Shown: piece after piece, positions 45,101 through 51,696 of the stretch | Numbering within the stretch: the stretch's first letter is position 1 | How the letters are laid out: each line of letters starts with the position of its first letter | NCBI RefSeq assembly: GCF_047468865.1 | Contig: NZ_JBLGTV010000001.1 | Location: forward strand, 372,001-436,000 | Length of the DNA stretch: 64,000 nucleotides | Source: Castellaniella hirudinis_A | GTDB taxonomy: Bacteria; Pseudomonadota; Gammaproteobacteria; Burkholderiales; Burkholderiaceae_B | Direction of reading: 5' to 3' | The notes under the pieces: generated by a model | The model's database searches: none | The model's input: only the letters and a program-made list of their open reading frames with translations | Told to the model about the DNA's origin: nothing | Position numbers and translations under genes: made by a program

Positions 45101-45173
45101 GTACCAGCCGGATATTTTCGGCAGCCTGCCGAATGACGTGTTTGCGGTGCGGGCGGATCGGGAACCGGGGTGA
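39105..45173 (+). CDS. yfhM: Bacterial alpha-2-macroglobulin (YfhM-like)
   Basis: About 2022 residues from ATG 39105 (MRLTMLRAVLLGFAACWAAG); the frame is open 55 codons further up without signal features. The signal peptide ends ASA; a Cys at residue 16 in GFAAC makes a poor lipobox. MG domains fill the first 1000 residues. The bait-like Gly-rich stretch AVPAGGGGGFGATRELFDTLLLWRG and the core LDDQGQADIQVPLNDAITRFRLVA precede the thioester site YPYTCVEQLSAK (Cys1551, C-V-E-Q). C-terminal receptor-like domains follow. It traps proteases and protects the cell when the wall is breached. Overlaps pbpC by 4 bp. Confidence 0.95.
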   Translation: MRLTMLRAVLLGFAACWAAGASAAQVAGFTPQGAMARIAQAQVDFDAPAIALGDDLAPDPYLIDCDPEDAAQGEGRWVDPRHWVYAFQTPLSGAVSCQARPNPDFRDLRGRPLAGAQDYQFSTGGPRARLLRPWGDEITEDQVFVLSFNTAVETRSLLDHAHCEVQGLGEAIPMRLIQGDARRQILQSIGVAQADDPQLALVQCKRLLPSSGQVRLVVGPGVESSGAPGRPRVAGRAVLAQDFKVQAPFQARLSCTRSNAQAPCSPLHPIDLVFSTPVPRALADQVVLETPQGPRPAQTPGDGGPGANAVYSLTFPAPFAEKSVLRLVLPAGLQDETGRPLDNADRYPLDVPIADMPPLLKFASGPFGIIERFADGPPAQGLPALVPLALRRVGPDLRTQELLVSAGRVDDHVTTDDVQALQWLSKVRRLQDGLLTPQQFADVQASRPVQYPEQPQAQIDVRSRSLFGPQDRTRTLTLPGVRDDQGKEIELIGVPVPAPGLHVLEVASPRLGAALLATPDHPSPTMYVRTAVLVTNLAVHVKTGRDDALVWVTALDSGQPVPNAQVAILRCDGTRLRQGTTDAQGLWRSSGALPWDDYCEGTEQAGLFVTARLAADQPAAYGEADFSFAWSSWDEGIEPWRFDVPVSRSAAPDQVAHAVLDRTLLRAGETVSMKLFLRDLTRDGLRNPPLDCLDSGAADCLPATADIVHEGSGDRVPLPLAWRRSPTGGLYALLDYAIPRTARLGQYAIQLSTPAASAADDEYSWAPPLQAGTFRVEAFKLPLLTGSLKLLPGAAAASGMASGPGADRQSGAAAGGASPADALIAPGQIQADLQLGWLSGGPAKGLVASLSAVAQPMTPGFAEYSQFSFGLPESSDGADPADAPESLRRLILDKQPVQLDDQGHARVDVRTLPAVTRPQRWLFEASFADPNGEIQTIAQSAQVWPAAVAVGLETGRWMSRGESATVRLLAVDPQGRPQAGVPVQLDGQVRTTYSTRKRLVGGFYTYDNHQQVASLGTLCQGETNAEGLLLCPVTLDRDGEVRLLAQARDAQGRLSQAAASIWVWGGENWFAGGDDDRIDVIPSQAAYRPGEVAEFTVRMPFRQAQALVAVEREGVLETQVVALDGDEPVVRVPVQADWGPNVYVSVLAVRGRIRSVPWSSFLEWGWRSPLAWAQARAGQVDQAPAPTGLVDLAKPSFRFGLASIRVDSEADRLQVRLQADRAQYQVRDQARVRIQVNLPDGRPAAGAGVAFAAVDEALLSLMDNRSWDVLQAMRVERDEGVSTATAMGQVVGRRHYGRKAVPAGGGGGFGATRELFDTLLLWRGDLILDDQGQADIQVPLNDAITRFRLVAVADHGEGRFGTGSIDIVSTQDLQVISGLPQIVREHDRYQARVTVYNRTDQPMELQVSAQARRAADAAAVGPALADQALTLAAGNAATLHWPVTAPALAGSDDREALDWIFAARSRAGEAVMDRIQVSQQLQAAVPVAVRQATLLSLAPDTPRRLPVDATAAALKDARGQVRGGIQLTLQSSLAGTLPGVGDWLAAYPYTCVEQLSAKAIGRQDVAAWNALMRRLHAYQAASGLLAYFPGGEGSVVLTAQLLETSAQALALGWPMALPDSVREAMLSALQAFVQGRLDDPAWAPVEDLFWRKLIAIQALLLADAWQPGMLDSFALDVSDWPTPAVVTWLSILQRAPHLADRPALLARADAVLRARLSRHGTSLVVADDSADSGWWLMSNAATVQARLLLAVSQRPSWRADAPRLLTGLLSLQQNGAWSTTSANVLGVLAVNDYARCFEPQAGQGAVRLQLAPDAPHVLPWADMPETAGVRQQALTLPWPGTGQGAVDIRQQGAGSGWATVSARAAVPQTRPVDAGMRLQRRVIPVSQARPGHWSVGDIYRVQLRIDSRETTVWAVVSDPVPAGAAILGGGLGGDSALATQDESRGQSDWRDRPTYVERDAGMYRAYFERLDAGTRVLEYTVRINVPGEYTLPPTRVEALYQPDIFGSLPNDVFAVRADREPG

Positions 45174-47425
45174 AGCGGTGGCGCTGGCCGATGGCGGGGG
45201 TCTTGACCTTGCTTCGTCGCCTGGGCTGCCTGCTGGCGCTGGGCGTTGCAGGGGCGGTTCAGGGCCAGGGCCTCGATCCGCGTCTGGCCGGGCCGCCCGC
45301 ATCGGCGGCCCCGTTCGGGCAGGACGCGGCGGCGCTGCCCGATTTTGCCGCCGTGCGCTCGGCCTGGCGCGCCGCCGATATCCGTGTCTTGGCGGCCGAT
45401 GGCACGGTCATCCAGCGGCTGCGCACGGATTTTTCCGCCCGACGCGGGGATTGGGTGGATTTATCCCGGATATCGGCGGCCCTGCAGCGCGCCGTGGTGC
45501 GTTCCGAAGACCACCGCTTCTACGACCATGCGGGCGTGGATTGGCTGGCCGGCGCGGCGGCGGCCTGGTCGGCCCTGTGGGGGGATGGGCAGCGCGGGGC
45601 GTCGACCCTCAGTATGCAATTGGCCGCCATGCTGGATCCCGCCTTGCGGCGTGGCGCGGGCGGGCGCGGCATCGGCCAGAAATGGGATCAGATGCAAGCG
45701 GCCCGCCAGTTGGAGACCCGCTGGACCAAGCCGCAGATCCTGGAGGCCTACCTGAATCTGGCCGCATACCGGGGCGAACTGGTGGGGGTGGATGCCTTGG
45801 CCCGCGTCATGTTCCAGAAACAGGCTTCGGGGCTGGATTTGCGCGAAGCGGCGCTGGCGGCGGTATTGCTGCGCGGCCCCAATGCGCCCGTGCCAGTGCT
45901 GGCGCGCCGCAGCTGCGCCTTGCTGCAGGATATGGGTCGTCCCCAGGATTGCGCGGATCTGCGGGATTTCATCCGCGCCGCCCTGGCGCGATCCCGGGCG
46001 CGGCGCTTCGATACCCCCGGGCTGGCGCCGCATTGGGCGCGGGCCGTGCTGGCGGCGGGGCAAGCGCCTGCCGGGGATCGCCTGCGCACCACGATTGATG
46101 CGGGCCTGCAGGCGGCGGCGCGGCAATCCGTGCATCGGCACCTGCTGGAATTGCGGGGCACGGGGGTCACGGATGCGGCGGTCGTGGTGCTGGACAATCG
46201 TCGGGGGACGGTGCTGGCGTATGTGGGGTCCTCGGGGGATTTATCGGCTGCGGCCCAGGTGGATCATGCCCAGGCCCTGCGCCAGGCCGGCTCGACCCTG
46301 AAGCCGTTTTTGTATGCGCTGGCGCTGGATCAACAGCGGTTGACGGCGGCTTCTTTACTGGATGACCGTCCGTTGGATCTGCAGGGCGGCGCCGGGCTGT
46401 ACATCCCGGACAACTACGATCACCAGTTCAGCGGCTGGGTCAGTGCGCGCACCGCATTGGCGGCTTCGCTGAATATTCCGGCGGTGCGCGCCCTGATGCT
46501 GGTGGGGCCGGATGTCCTGGCCCGGCGCCTGCGGGATCTCGGGCTGCCGCTGACCCATGAGGGCGATTACTACGGCTACAGTCTGGCCCTGGGGTCGGCC
46601 GATGTCAGCCTGCTGTCCCTGACCAATGCCTACCGAACCCTGGCGCGGGGCGGGGCATACGCCCCGGTGTCGCTGTCGGCGGACGACCCCGCCGCCGGGC
46701 GGGCCGGCCCGTCCGTATTTTCCGCCGGCGCCGCCTGGATCGTGGGGGACATCCTGTCGGATCGGCAAGCGCGCGCCCGCACGTTCGGCCTGGACAGCCC
46801 GCTGTCGACGCCTGGCTGGTCGGCGGTGAAAACCGGCACCAGCCGGGATATGCGCGACAACTGGTGCCTGGGCTGGTCGGCGGCCTATACCGTGGGGGTC
46901 TGGGTGGGCAATAGCGCGGGCGCCAGCATGCGCCAGATCTCGGGGGTCAGCGGGGCGGGGCCGATCTGGCACGACGTCATGCAGTGGCTGGCGCAGCGCG
47001 AACCGGCGGCCGGGATGCCGCCCGCGCCGCCGCCGGGGGTCGACGCCGTCCAGGTACGGTTTGGCGCGGGGCTGGAGCCCGCGCGCACGGAATATTTCCT
47101 GGCCGATACCGCGCAAGCGGTTTTCGCGCCGCCGGCCTCGCCGCCCGGGCGCGCCCGCATCGCCCAGCCGGTGGATGGCACGATTCTGGCGCTGGATCCG
47201 GATATTCCCCGGGATCGCCAGCGCCTGGCTTTGCGCGCCTTGGATGCCGTATCGCGCCCCGTCGGCCCGGTGCGTTGGTTGCTGGACGGGCAGTTTTACG
47301 GGGCCGGGGCGGCTTTGGATTGGCCGCCGACGCCGGGATCGCATGTCTTTGAGTTGCAGGATGAGCAGGGCCGGGTGCTGGATCGCGCCGGCGTGATCGT
47401 GCGCGTCCCCCGCCTGGCTCAGTGA
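45170..47425 (+). CDS. pbpC: Penicillin-binding protein 1C (PbpC)
   Basis: 751 residues, GTG start at 45170 overlapping the macroglobulin stop. An N-terminal membrane anchor is followed by a glycosyltransferase domain with Glu113 in VRSEDHRFYDHAGVDW and RGASTLSMQLAAMLDP. The transpeptidase domain has Ser375-x-x-Lys in AGSTLKPFLYALAL, SLN in ALAASLNIPAVRAL and K554-TG in AVKTGTSRDMRDN. The C-terminal 90 residues are the BiPBP_C domain. The yfhM-pbpC pair is widespread and couples peptidoglycan repair to protease defence. Confidence 0.95.
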   Translation: MKRWRWPMAGVLTLLRRLGCLLALGVAGAVQGQGLDPRLAGPPASAAPFGQDAAALPDFAAVRSAWRAADIRVLAADGTVIQRLRTDFSARRGDWVDLSRISAALQRAVVRSEDHRFYDHAGVDWLAGAAAAWSALWGDGQRGASTLSMQLAAMLDPALRRGAGGRGIGQKWDQMQAARQLETRWTKPQILEAYLNLAAYRGELVGVDALARVMFQKQASGLDLREAALAAVLLRGPNAPVPVLARRSCALLQDMGRPQDCADLRDFIRAALARSRARRFDTPGLAPHWARAVLAAGQAPAGDRLRTTIDAGLQAAARQSVHRHLLELRGTGVTDAAVVVLDNRRGTVLAYVGSSGDLSAAAQVDHAQALRQAGSTLKPFLYALALDQQRLTAASLLDDRPLDLQGGAGLYIPDNYDHQFSGWVSARTALAASLNIPAVRALMLVGPDVLARRLRDLGLPLTHEGDYYGYSLALGSADVSLLSLTNAYRTLARGGAYAPVSLSADDPAAGRAGPSVFSAGAAWIVGDILSDRQARARTFGLDSPLSTPGWSAVKTGTSRDMRDNWCLGWSAAYTVGVWVGNSAGASMRQISGVSGAGPIWHDVMQWLAQREPAAGMPPAPPPGVDAVQVRFGAGLEPARTEYFLADTAQAVFAPPASPPGRARIAQPVDGTILALDPDIPRDRQRLALRALDAVSRPVGPVRWLLDGQFYGAGAALDWPPTPGSHVFELQDEQGRVLDRAGVIVRVPRLAQ

Positions 47426-47439
47426 GTCGGGCGGCTGCA

Positions 47440-47471
47440 AAGGGATAAACGGCGTAAGGGATAAACGGCGT
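47440..47471. repeat. Perfect 16-bp tandem duplication downstream of pbpC
   Basis: AAGGGATAAACGGCGT occurs twice in direct succession (47440-47455 and 47456-47471), 15 bp after the pbpC stop. Probably a slippage duplication; no hairpin or coding role is visible. Confidence 0.85.
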
Positions 47472-47547
47472 CCTCCGCCCCGGCGGGAGACCGCGGCGCG
47501 GAAATATGCCATCATCCAGGCTCCTGCAATACAAATAGGACGACTCA

Positions 47548-48099
47548 ATGAACGCGGTGTATTCATGCGCGCGCCTGGGCGCGGCGGCTGTGTTGTCGGC
47601 GGGCCTGGCCGCCTGCCAGGCGCCATCGGGCGCGCGCCCGTCTTCTTCCGTCGAATCGGCGGCGGTTGCGCCCGCCGGCACCGCACAGGCCAGCCCGGTG
47701 CGGCCACTGCAGAATGTCAAGGAAGCAGCCGATTTACGGATTTTCCTGGCCGACGGCAAGGCGCATCCCGGCTGGACGCCAGTGCCCTTGAAGCCTTCCG
47801 GGCAGCTGTATGTCCGGGCCGACGCGATCATTGATCGCGGCGATCTCATGGGGATTCAATCGGCGGCCGACCAGGCCGGCAATGGCTTGCTGGTGCTGAT
47901 CCTGACGGATCAGGGGCTGGCGAAGTTGCAGGCGGCGACAGCGGCCAATCCCGGCCTGCGGCTGGCCTTGGTGGTCGGGCAGATGATGCTGGCCGCGCCG
48001 GCCTACGCCGCGCCCATCCGCGAGCAACAGTTGGCCTTTCCGGTGGGCTCGGTGCATAACGCCGAGATCGCCGCCCGTTCGGTGGCGGGGGTGCGTTAG
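47548..48099 (+). CDS. Putative lipoprotein with SecDF-P1-like domain
   Basis: 183 residues. The signal peptide ends SAGLAAC with lipidated Cys23, then a Ser/Ala/Pro linker to about residue 50. The folded part has LRIFLADGKAHPGWTPVPLKPSGQLYVRADAIIDRGDL and NGLLVLILTDQGLAKLQAATAANPGLRLALVVGQMMLAAP, a pattern like the SecD P1 head subdomain found in small standalone lipoproteins. No functional partner nearby. Assignment is by pattern only. Confidence 0.7.
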   Translation: MNAVYSCARLGAAAVLSAGLAACQAPSGARPSSSVESAAVAPAGTAQASPVRPLQNVKEAADLRIFLADGKAHPGWTPVPLKPSGQLYVRADAIIDRGDLMGIQSAADQAGNGLLVLILTDQGLAKLQAATAANPGLRLALVVGQMMLAAPAYAAPIREQQLAFPVGSVHNAEIAARSVAGVR

Positions 48100-48136
48100 A
48101 CATAATGTATTGACCTACCGCACCTCAAGCTGTATC

Positions 48137-48386
48137 AAGTATGTCGGGCTGGATGTACACAAGGACGATTACGGTGTCGGGTGCGCAGGCTAACGGCGGT
48201 GAGGTTCATTATTTGGGAGAGATTGCCAATACGGTGGAGTCCATGGACAAGCTGATTCGCCAGTTGAGGAAGGGCAATGCGACGCTGTCGTTTTGCTATG
48301 AAGCCGGTTCTTGTGGCTATGGGCTGCATCGACGGTTGACGGGGCTGGGCTATACACTGCTCAGATGGGTGCAGCGTACTGATTCA
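48137..48386 (+). pseudogene. IS110-family transposase relic
   Basis: 48137 onward reads KYVGLDVHKD, the DEDD-transposase opening of IS110-type elements. Near 48166 the frame shifts, and the next frame continues TITVSGAQ, then HYLGEIANTVESMDKLIRQL, FCYEAGSCGYGLHRRLTGLGYTLL, the following conserved block. Similarity ends about 48380 (LLRWVQRTD); the remaining two thirds, with the Ser-rich C-terminal transposase domain, are absent. A frameshifted N-terminal fragment, inactive. Confidence 0.75.
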
Positions 48387-48483
48387 TCAAGGTTTTTGTT
48401 TTTCCTCGATATGATCTACCAGCATCGAGCAATTACACTGCCTTCGCCATCGAAGAAACCGGCGATATAGGGCAGCGCGAGAA

Positions 48484-49680
48484 TCAATTACCCTTCACGC
48501 ACAGCACTGCCTTCAGCGTGTGAACGACCTCGACGAGATCCTTTTGATTTTCCATCACGACATCCAGATCCTTATAGGCGCCCGGAATCTCATCCAGCAC
48601 GGCATCGTCCTTACGGCATTCGACGCCCGCCGTCTGGGCCTCCAGGTCTGCCACAGTGAACCGGCGGCGCGCCTGGGCACGCGACATGAGGCGTCCGGCG
48701 CCGTGGGAGCACGAGCAGTACGATTCCAGGTTCCCCTTGCCGCGCACGATGTAGCTGCGCTGGCCCATGCTGCCTGGAATGATACCCAGGTCGCCATCGC
48801 GCGCGCGGATCGCCCCCTTGCGCGTCACCCATAGGTTGCGGCCGCGGTGGTTCTCCAATTCGACGTAGGTGTGGTGGCAGTTGATAGCCTCCTGCGTGAT
48901 CGTGAAATCCATGGGCAGGTGCCGGCGCAGGGCGGCAATCACCACGTCCATCATGACCCGGCGGTTTTCCAGGGCATAATCCTGCGCCCAGCGCACGGCA
49001 TCCACATAGTCGTTGAAGTCGTCGGTGTCCTCCGGCAGGTAGGCCAGGTCGTTGTCCGGCAGGCTGATGAAGAACCGCTCCATGTTGCGCTTGGCGACTT
49101 CGATATAGTGCCGGCCGATCATGTTGCCGATCCCGCGAGAGCCTGAATGCAGCATGATCCAAACGTCCTGATTCTCGTCGATGCACAACTCGATGAAGTG
49201 GTTGCCGCTACCCAGGGTTCCGAGTTGCGGCACAGCCTTCTTGGCTGCGCCGTCGAAGTCGCCGCCGAAGATGGTGGCTACGGCGGGCGGCACCACCCGC
49301 AGGCGCGAGGCCAGGGCGTCCAGTTCCTGCGCGTGCTGGTGGCGGCCGCCGGCGCCCAGGGGAACGTCGCGTTCGATCTGATGCCGGATGGCCGTCAAGC
49401 TGTCGGGCAGATCGGTCGCCTTCAGCGACAGGCGGATGGCGTTCATGCCGCAACCGATGTCCACGCCGACGGCGGCAGGGATGATGGCTCGGTCGGTGGC
49501 AATGACGGTGCCCACCGTGGCCCCGATGCCTGCATGCACATCCGGCATGCAGGCGACGCCGTTGGGGGCGATAAAGGGCAGGGCGGCGAGATTCTTGAGT
49601 TGCTGGAGCGCGCCCGCCTCGACCTCATCAGTCCAAATCTTGATCGGGCGAGAGCCTTCTTCCTGAATAACTCGCTTCAT
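48484..49680 (-). CDS. rtcB: RNA-splicing ligase RtcB
   Basis: 398 residues, normal RtcB length. Metal and guanylylation site residues are in place: Cys77 in VGVDIGCGMNAIR, TLGSGNHFIELC, WIMLHSGSRGIGN, NCHHTYVELENHRG, and the nucleophilic His326 in CSCSHGAGRLMSR. It joins 2',3'-cyclic phosphate and 5'-OH RNA ends with GTP and Mn2+, for tRNA or rRNA repair. The usual partners rtcA and rtcR are not adjacent; the only neighbour in the same direction is a short unknown ORF upstream. The surrounding IS and toxin relics suggest it lies in a mobile segment. Confidence 0.95.
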   Translation of the reverse strand: MKRVIQEEGSRPIKIWTDEVEAGALQQLKNLAALPFIAPNGVACMPDVHAGIGATVGTVIATDRAIIPAAVGVDIGCGMNAIRLSLKATDLPDSLTAIRHQIERDVPLGAGGRHQHAQELDALASRLRVVPPAVATIFGGDFDGAAKKAVPQLGTLGSGNHFIELCIDENQDVWIMLHSGSRGIGNMIGRHYIEVAKRNMERFFISLPDNDLAYLPEDTDDFNDYVDAVRWAQDYALENRRVMMDVVIAALRRHLPMDFTITQEAINCHHTYVELENHRGRNLWVTRKGAIRARDGDLGIIPGSMGQRSYIVRGKGNLESYCSCSHGAGRLMSRAQARRRFTVADLEAQTAGVECRKDDAVLDEIPGAYKDLDVVMENQKDLVEVVHTLKAVLCVKGN

Positions 49681-49719
49681 TGTTTTTCCTTTTTGTGTTT
49701 GGCGCGCCGGGGCGCGGCG

Positions 49720-50124
49720 CTATTTCTGAATGCCTTTGATGGCCTGGATCACGCTGTCGGCAATGGCGGTACGAACACAACGCAGAATGAGTGCTTCGCG
49801 CCCAATGACTGGTCGAGTCTGTGGATGGCGGCGGAATTTCTCGGATAGGGCATCACGCAAGTCACTGTCGTGGGATCGTATCAAATCCTCCCGATCCTGG
49901 GCGCTGGGCAATTCATCAGCAGCGCTTTGCCTCCCTATTTCCCAGAAGCCCCTCTTGGCGAGGCAGTTTTCCGGGAGAAACCTCAAACGATCCATAACCC
50001 AAATCGACGATTTTTTCCGTAGCCGACATGGATCAAATGATTGATTTGCGTAAAATCCTGGCAGTGCTTGCCATGCATATGCCTTGACAGACATTGGAGG
50101 CGTCGGTGGCGCACCGGTTCGCAC
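49720..50124 (-). CDS. Hypothetical protein upstream of rtcB
   Basis: Open frame of 134 residues; a later ATG at 49995 (MDRLRFLPENCLAKRGFWEI) would give 91 residues and starts the less biased part. The C-terminal half is charged and helical (DREDLIRSHDSDLRDALSEKFRR, RCVRTAIADSVIQAIKGIQK). It ends 39 bp before rtcB in the same orientation, so it could be an rtcB-linked gene or a decayed fragment. I do not recognise a family. Base composition is a little below the window average. Confidence 0.4.
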   Translation of the reverse strand: MRTGAPPTPPMSVKAYAWQALPGFYANQSFDPCRLRKKSSIWVMDRLRFLPENCLAKRGFWEIGRQSAADELPSAQDREDLIRSHDSDLRDALSEKFRRHPQTRPVIGREALILRCVRTAIADSVIQAIKGIQK

Positions 50125-50361
50125 GTCAGGTGCGCACCGGCAAAAAGGCTTCGGACTTGGATATGTTTGGGCCGTCTGCGTTCATTGGCTCAGATCAAAG
50201 TGTCGCAGATCGAGCAGGCAGCGGCGGTGACGCCGCAAAGGCCGGCATCTGTATCGACGTCCGCACCAAGTGAGCTGGCCCGTCGCAAAGCCAAGCTACA
50301 AACCGATTTGAGCGCCAAGAAAGAAAGGGCAAACCAACGCAAGGAGCGGGGTCGGTAGCCC
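50125..50361. other. Intergenic region with decayed coding traces
   Basis: No gene can be supported. Short open frames exist on the plus strand (for example one ending APSELARRKAKLQTDLSAKKERANQRKERGR before 50358), which reads like a basic C-terminal tail of a lost protein, but no start or conserved domain is visible. GCGCACCGG occurs twice about 25 bp apart near 50110-50140. Confidence 0.4.
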
Positions 50362-50390
50362 TTGATGTGCTTGAATGCAATCTTTATAAT
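50362..50390 (+). promoter_or_regulatory. Sigma-70 promoter of the FitAB toxin-antitoxin operon
   Basis: TTGATG (50362-50367), 17-base spacer, TATAAT (50385-50390), a near-consensus promoter. It is followed by AGGAGG at 50410-50415 eight bases before the antitoxin ATG. The operator for autorepression presumably overlaps this site. Confidence 0.75.
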
Positions 50391-50423
50391 TGATTTCACC
50401 GCAATCAGCAGGAGGTTGCAGGC

Positions 50424-50672
50424 ATGAGAGCAGTAACGATCAGGAATGTGCCGGAAGAGGTGCATCGTGCCATCCGCGTTAGGGCGGCCCAGAACGGCCG
50501 TACATTGCAAGCCGAGATGTGCGAAATTCTGGCTACCGCTGTGAAACCAGAAGGCCGGGTAAAGCTGGGCGACCTGTTGGCAGAAATCGGGCGCAAGGTG
50601 AAATTGACCGACGAAGAAATGGCGGTTTTTGAGCGTGACCATTCACCCGCCCGCGCAGCGAGTTTTGAATGA
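50424..50672 (+). CDS. fitA: FitA-type ribbon-helix-helix antitoxin
   Basis: 82 residues. N-terminal ribbon-helix-helix DNA-binding domain MRAVTIRNVPEEVHRAIRVRAAQNGRTLQAEMCEIL; C-terminal acidic/helical tail that would wrap the toxin (KLTDEEMAVFERDHSPARAA). Autoregulates and neutralises the PIN toxin. Overlaps the toxin start by four bases (ATGA), typical of the family, and has a strong promoter and Shine-Dalgarno. Confidence 0.9.
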   Translation: MRAVTIRNVPEEVHRAIRVRAAQNGRTLQAEMCEILATAVKPEGRVKLGDLLAEIGRKVKLTDEEMAVFERDHSPARAASFE

Positions 50673-51094
50673 TTCTGCTGGATACAAACGTGATATCGGA
50701 GCAGTTCCGAGCCGTACCCGACGAAACGGTGATTGACTGGTTGAATCGTCAGCCGCTGGAAACGCTTTATCTGGCATCCATGACCGTGGCTGAACTGCGG
50801 GCTGGTGTTGCCCTGATGCCCGCAGGTAAGCGCCGGACAGTGCTCAGTGACAGCATCGAACACCAGGTGTTGCCGTTATTTGTGGGCCGGGTGCTGTCGT
50901 TTGATATGGCTTGCACACGCGCCTATGCCGATGTGCTGGCAGCCGCCCGCAAGATCGGCAGCGGCATCGAGGCGGCTGATGCCGTCATCGCGGCGATTGC
51001 GCTGGATAACGGTTTCAGCGTGGCTACAAGAGATGTAAGCCCGTTCCTGGCTGCCGGCGTGAAAGTCATTAATCCCTGGGAAAATCAAGAGTAG
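50669..51094 (+). CDS. fitB: FitB/VapC-type PIN-domain toxin
   Basis: 141 residues. PIN nuclease: MILLDTNVISEQFRAVPDE (Asp5), VAELRAGVALMPAGKRR (Glu), ACTRAYADVLAAARKIGSGIEAADAVIAAIALDNGFSVATRD with the clustered acidic residues, and the terminal VKVINPWE. It would cleave RNA when freed from the antitoxin. Complete, unlike the relic at 38681, so this copy is probably active. Confidence 0.92.
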   Translation: MILLDTNVISEQFRAVPDETVIDWLNRQPLETLYLASMTVAELRAGVALMPAGKRRTVLSDSIEHQVLPLFVGRVLSFDMACTRAYADVLAAARKIGSGIEAADAVIAAIALDNGFSVATRDVSPFLAAGVKVINPWENQE

Positions 51095-51239
51095 AAGCAG
51101 TAATCGTGCAGGGTTGCACGACACGCACCGACCGTTGAAAAGCGTAAGTCCGGCATGACGGTAGTATCACGTATGGATATGAGAGTAACCCGTTGTTTTA
51201 TGACGATTCAAATAACAATTGATCATCGGGTGGAAGATC

Positions 51240-51656
51240 ATGAAACCAAAAGTAACAGTCATCACCATCGGAGTCGATGACCTTGAGGCATCGTTGCGCT
51301 TCTATCGGGATGGTCTGGGTTTTCCGACCAATGGAATAGTCGGCACGGAGTTTGCGCACGGGGCCGTTGTGTTCATTGATCTGCAACCCGGCCTGCGCCT
51401 GGCTCTCTGGCCTCGTGCAAGCATCTCCTATGACACAGGCTTTGCAGTGGGTCCCGCCAGCCCTACCGATATGACGCTGGGGCACAACGTATCTTCAAAA
51501 AAAGAGGTCGATGCGGTCATGACCCAGGCGGCCTTGGCTGGCGCAACCATTGTGAAACCCGCGCATGACACCTTCTGGGGAGGCTATTCAGGCTACTTCC
51601 AGGATCTGGATGGGCATCTTTGGGAAATTGTCTGGAATCCGCAGTGGTCAGAATGA
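51240..51656 (+). CDS. VOC-family (glyoxalase-like) protein
   Basis: 138 residues from ATG 51240 (MKPKVTVITIGVDDLEASLR); GGTGGAAGATC precedes it. The beta-alpha-beta-beta-beta pattern (LEASLRFYRDGLGFPTNGIVG, and GYSGYFQDLDGHLWEIVWNP at the end) is the vicinal-oxygen-chelate fold; the final metal-ligand Glu is in LWEIVWNP. Substrate unknown; relatives include glyoxalases, dioxygenases and antibiotic-binding proteins. Upstream at 51152-51165 is a 14-base fragment also present in the vapC relic near 38753. Confidence 0.85.
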   Translation: MKPKVTVITIGVDDLEASLRFYRDGLGFPTNGIVGTEFAHGAVVFIDLQPGLRLALWPRASISYDTGFAVGPASPTDMTLGHNVSSKKEVDAVMTQAALAGATIVKPAHDTFWGGYSGYFQDLDGHLWEIVWNPQWSE

Positions 51657-51696
51657 GTCACAGCGACCCGGTCGTGTGAGGGCTCATTGCTGCCGC

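Noticed and set aside
50041..50358. Plus-strand ORF before fitA
   Set aside because: No ribosome site, no conserved domain, and Cys/Trp-rich nonsense in its first half; only its tail resembles a real protein end.
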